A DNA stretch of 64,000 nt, taken from assembly GCA_002422395.1 (NCBI GenBank), contig DIUY01000011.1, positions 124,001 through 188,000 on the forward strand. Direction: 5' to 3'. Both the position numbers and the translations under genes were made by a program. The notes beneath the pieces are model-generated. The model was not told where the DNA came from. It did no database searches and saw nothing but the letters and a program-made list of their open reading frames with translations. The stretch is from Methylococcaceae bacterium UBA6146 (GTDB lineage Bacteria > Pseudomonadota > Gammaproteobacteria > Methylococcales > Methylomonadaceae). Each line of letters starts with the position of its first letter. The first letter of the stretch is position 1. This document shows, piece after piece, positions 60,992 to 64,000 of the stretch.

Positions 60992-62677
60992 ATGAAAAAA
61001 TCTTCATTAAAATTTTTACAAGAACACACCGCTATGGCGAGCGTCATTGATGAATTTGCCTCGGGTTTGTTTGGTGGCGCAACAAGCGCCGATAATGGGA
61101 CGATGCCTTATAACTTGTTTGTGGAAACAGTTGAGCAAGTGCCCATCGCCATTTCCATCACTGACAAGAAAGCCAAAATCCTTTACGTTAATGAAGAGTT
61201 TTCCAGAATTACCGGCTACCAATCGGAAGATATTTTAGGTGAGAACGAATCTGTGCTTTCCGATAAGCGCACACCCAAGTCGGTGTATTACGACTTATGG
61301 CACACCATCCGCAGCAAAAAAATTTGGCGTGGCAGCCTATGCAACCGCCATAAATCCGGCGAGCGTTATATCGCCGATTTGACTATCGCCCCGATGTTAA
61401 ACGAGCAAGGCGAGATCACCCATTACATCGGCATGCACCGCGACATCACCTTGGCGCATGAAGCCGACAAACGGGTTTTTAACCAAAAACTACTGATTGA
61501 ATCCGTCATCAATGCCTCGCCGATTGCGATGGTGGTGATTGACGACCAGAATAAGGTCATCCTTGACAACCACAACTACAAAGCCTTAGTCAGCGACCTT
61601 GACAAAGGCGAGCCGGCGGCCTATTTCTTGCAGTTGTTGCGCGAGGAAATGGGCGATGAATGGGACGAGCTGCAAAGCCACGAACAGGGCTTCAACAACC
61701 GCGAGTTCAGGGTGGAAGGCAAGGCGGGGCGCAGAGCCAGGTGGTTTTCTTGCGCGGGCAATTGGTTTAACGAGAACGAAGTCCATGCCGATGCGTTCTT
61801 TGACAATACCGAAAAACAATACCTGATCCTGACCATCACCGACATCACGCGACAACGTCGGCAGATAGAAGAGCTGCATATCCAAACCTTAAAGACGGTC
61901 ATCTCCGAAGACGAACGGGTGCGCGGCATCCGCGAAACCTTACTGGGCGCAATCCATCAAATCCACATGCCGATGAACCAAATTAGGGCGGCTGAGCAGA
62001 TTTTGAAGCATAAAAACGATGCACAAAATGCGGGCTTGTTGCAAATTTTGCAGCAAATCCAAGAATCGGGCGAAGAAGCGATTGCCACTATGCAAAATTG
62101 TATCCCCGAAATTTTTCAAACCGCCGTTATTCCGGCCAATCTCAACCAAATCCTGCACGAGGTGCTATTGCTGAGCGACCAGCGCATCTGGAGCAATGGC
62201 ATTGATGTGCATTGGCAACCACAGGCGGCATTGCCAAATATCCTAGGTTCTGAAAATCGTCTGCGCCTATTGTTTAACCAATTACTGGAGAATGCCATCG
62301 ACGCAGTAAGTTCCACAGACACGGGTGAGCGGCGCATTAAAATCAGCACGGCCGCCGATGAAGATTTGGTGTATGTGTGCATAGAAGACTCCGGGCCGGG
62401 AATCCCGGAAGAAAAACGTAGCAAAGTGTTCGAGCCGTTCTACACCACACGCCCGATGGGCGGGCAGAAAGCGGGCATGGGCTTGGTGATTGCCAAGGAA
62501 ATCGTCAGCCAACATCAAGGTTTCATCGACATTGACCCCAATTATGACCAAGGTTGCCGCATTAAAATCAGCTTTCCATTGTCTGGAGAAACCACCAGCA
62601 AGGAGTTCGGTATGCGTACATCTTGCCGCCATAAAGCGGCTCCGCCTCATCCAGGCAACATCCGAGGAACTGACTAA
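60992..62677 (+). CDS. nifL: Nitrogen fixation regulatory protein NifL
   Basis: A 561-residue redox and nitrogen sensor that binds and inhibits NifA. The first PAS domain (TVEQVPIAISITDKKAKILY, then GMHRDIT, about 45-165) binds FAD in Azotobacter NifL. A second PAS follows (ESVINASPIAMVVIDDQNKV, about 170-300). Then come an H-region with His322 (GAIHQIHMP), and an ATPase domain with NQLLENAIDAV, EDSGPGIPEE and GMGLVIAKEI. Azotobacter NifL does not autophosphorylate despite this layout. The stop and the nifA start share one base (TAATG), coupling the two at near equal amounts. The C-terminal 30 residues are extra. Confidence 0.93.
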   Translation: MKKSSLKFLQEHTAMASVIDEFASGLFGGATSADNGTMPYNLFVETVEQVPIAISITDKKAKILYVNEEFSRITGYQSEDILGENESVLSDKRTPKSVYYDLWHTIRSKKIWRGSLCNRHKSGERYIADLTIAPMLNEQGEITHYIGMHRDITLAHEADKRVFNQKLLIESVINASPIAMVVIDDQNKVILDNHNYKALVSDLDKGEPAAYFLQLLREEMGDEWDELQSHEQGFNNREFRVEGKAGRRARWFSCAGNWFNENEVHADAFFDNTEKQYLILTITDITRQRRQIEELHIQTLKTVISEDERVRGIRETLLGAIHQIHMPMNQIRAAEQILKHKNDAQNAGLLQILQQIQESGEEAIATMQNCIPEIFQTAVIPANLNQILHEVLLLSDQRIWSNGIDVHWQPQAALPNILGSENRLRLLFNQLLENAIDAVSSTDTGERRIKISTAADEDLVYVCIEDSGPGIPEEKRSKVFEPFYTTRPMGGQKAGMGLVIAKEIVSQHQGFIDIDPNYDQGCRIKISFPLSGETTSKEFGMRTSCRHKAAPPHPGNIRGTD

Positions 62678-64000
62678 TGCTTGAGCGCACCGAACTTATC
62701 GAAGCGGAATTGGACACGCTTTATCTCATTAGCCAAGTGCTGAACAGCACCCACGATTTGCACACCAAACTGCAAGCCGTATTGGAAGTGTTGCATAAAC
62801 GCTCAGGTATGCGTTCCGGCATGATCACCCTTAAGGAAATCGAAAGTGACAGCCTGATTGTCAGTGCGGTGCACGCCAATACCGACAACCCGCTTAAACA
62901 GCCGATACGTTACCATCCGGGCGAAGGCGTGATGGGCGCGATACTGGATGCCGGCAGCACCATCGTGGTGGAAAAAGTCGCCGAAGAGCCGCGCTTTTTA
63001 GGCCGCATGGGCTTATATGACCCTGAATTGCCGTTTATCGGTTCACCGATTTATATCGAACAAGGCGACACCATCGGCGTGTTGGCGGCGCAACCGGATA
63101 ACCGCTTGTTTTTAGGCGAACGCGCCCGTTTCTTGGAAATGATCGCCAACCTGATCGCGCAAAGCGTAAAAATGCTGCGTGTCATGGAACGTAACCAGCG
63201 CTCGCTACAAAGTGAACGGGACCAGCTTAAACAGGCGTTAATCAAAAACTACCGTTTTGAAAATATTATCGGGCATTCGCCAGCGATGCTGAAGGTGTTT
63301 GAACTCATCCGCCAAGTCGCCAAATGGAACACCACCGTGCTGATACGCGGCGAGTCCGGCACGGGTAAGGAAGTCGTCGCCAATGCCATCCACTTTAATT
63401 CCGGCTGCGCCAGCGGGCCTTTTTTAAAGCTCAATTGTGCCGCGTTGCCGGACACGTTGTTGGAGTCGGAATTGTTCGGGCATGAAAAAGGCGCGTTCAG
63501 CGGCGCCATCAGCCAACGTAAAGGGCGGTTTGAGCTCGCCAACAATGGCACGCTATTTCTGGATGAAATTGGCGAAATTTCCGCTTCGTTCCAAGCCAAA
63601 CTGTTGCGTGTGTTGCAAGAAGGCGAATTTGAGCGCGTTGGCGGCACCCAAACCATTAAGGTCAACGTCCGCATCATCGCCGCCACCAACCGCAACTTGG
63701 AAGAAGAAGTGACACAAGGCAAGTTCCGTGAAGACTTGTATTACCGCCTCAACGTTATGCCTATCAACATGCCGCCATTGCGTGAGCGTAGCGAAGACAT
63801 CCCGGAATTGTCGGAGTTTTTGCTGGCGCGCATTTCCGAACAACAAGGCGGCCGGCCTTTGGAGATCAAGGAAAGCGCTATCCGCATCCTGATGAAACAC
63901 GACTGGCCCGGCAATGTCCGCGAACTCGCCAACTGTTTGGAACGGGCGGCGATTATGAGCGCAAACGGCATCATCGACCGCGATGTGATGGTCAACACTG
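62677..64000 (+). CDS. nifA: Nif-specific sigma-54 activator NifA (3' end beyond window)
   Basis: The first 441 residues are visible. A GAF domain (about 18-170) is followed by a linker and the AAA+ domain with Walker A GESGTGKE from Gly225, LNCAALPDTLLESELFGHE, DEIGEI and REDLYYRLNVMPI. The sigma-54 contact loop is GAFSGA at 272-277, with Ser275 where NifA normally has Thr. The window ends inside or just after the AAA+ sensor region (WPGNVREL), so the DNA-binding HTH is not seen. Translation is coupled to nifL, the hallmark of NifL-controlled gammaproteobacterial systems. Confidence 0.94.
   Translation, partial: MLERTELIEAELDTLYLISQVLNSTHDLHTKLQAVLEVLHKRSGMRSGMITLKEIESDSLIVSAVHANTDNPLKQPIRYHPGEGVMGAILDAGSTIVVEKVAEEPRFLGRMGLYDPELPFIGSPIYIEQGDTIGVLAAQPDNRLFLGERARFLEMIANLIAQSVKMLRVMERNQRSLQSERDQLKQALIKNYRFENIIGHSPAMLKVFELIRQVAKWNTTVLIRGESGTGKEVVANAIHFNSGCASGPFLKLNCAALPDTLLESELFGHEKGAFSGAISQRKGRFELANNGTLFLDEIGEISASFQAKLLRVLQEGEFERVGGTQTIKVNVRIIAATNRNLEEEVTQGKFREDLYYRLNVMPINMPPLRERSEDIPELSEFLLARISEQQGGRPLEIKESAIRILMKHDWPGNVRELANCLERAAIMSANGIIDRDVMVNT

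Overview
The window reads as chromosomal DNA of a gammaproteobacterium. Synteny blocks such as dksA-gluQ, nlpD-rpoS, coaBC-dut-argB, proC-yggT and mutY-yggX support this. A diazotrophic Rnf/NifLA locus together with an envelope-lipid cluster suggests a free-living nitrogen fixer, and I would guess a type I methanotroph (Methylococcales). That assignment is inference, because no methane-oxidation gene lies in the window. I saw no rRNA, tRNA, CRISPR array, prophage or intact insertion sequence.

Layout. 1-13.9 kb is housekeeping: a partial lipoprotein, an alkaline phosphatase with a candidate Pho box, recD, trpE-trpG, dksA-gluQ, an aminotransferase with a rhodanese, moeA-mobB, a membrane J-protein, nlpD and rpoS. 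14.0-20.6 kb holds surface-glycan genes (GT90, two GT4 enzymes, a pyruvyl-transferase-like protein) and msbA. 20.7-26.9 kb holds uvrD, small membrane proteins and cutA-dsbD-tlpA. 27.1-39.7 kb is the most striking block: a 2531-residue reducing type I polyketide synthase, an alpha-oxoamine synthase, a KpsS-like protein, a short-chain reductase and an LTA-synthase/sulfatase-like membrane protein. This matches the gene content of the rhizobial rkpAGHIJ K-antigen lipid locus in a different order. ppk1 follows.

41.9-54.6 kb is again housekeeping: radC, coaBC, dut, argB, yggT-proC, a SplB-like radical SAM protein with an SDR, yggX, mutY, cinA and ampD. Two coding regions here carry an in-frame TAG: mutY, and an orphan membrane protein sitting where an AlgC-type phosphohexomutase would be expected. 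A small membrane-protein gene is bracketed by inverted copies of a palindromic repeat.

54.8-64 kb is an Rnf electron-transport operon (rnfABCDGE plus rnfH) divergent from nifL-nifA, the latter cut by the window end. The divergent region contains two TGT-N10-ACA NifA-type activator sites and a sigma-54 type -24/-12 element facing each way. This implies that the electron supply to nitrogenase is under NifA control. MITE/REP-like inverted repeats have entered two intercistronic gaps of the rnf operon and the rnfA-nifL spacer.
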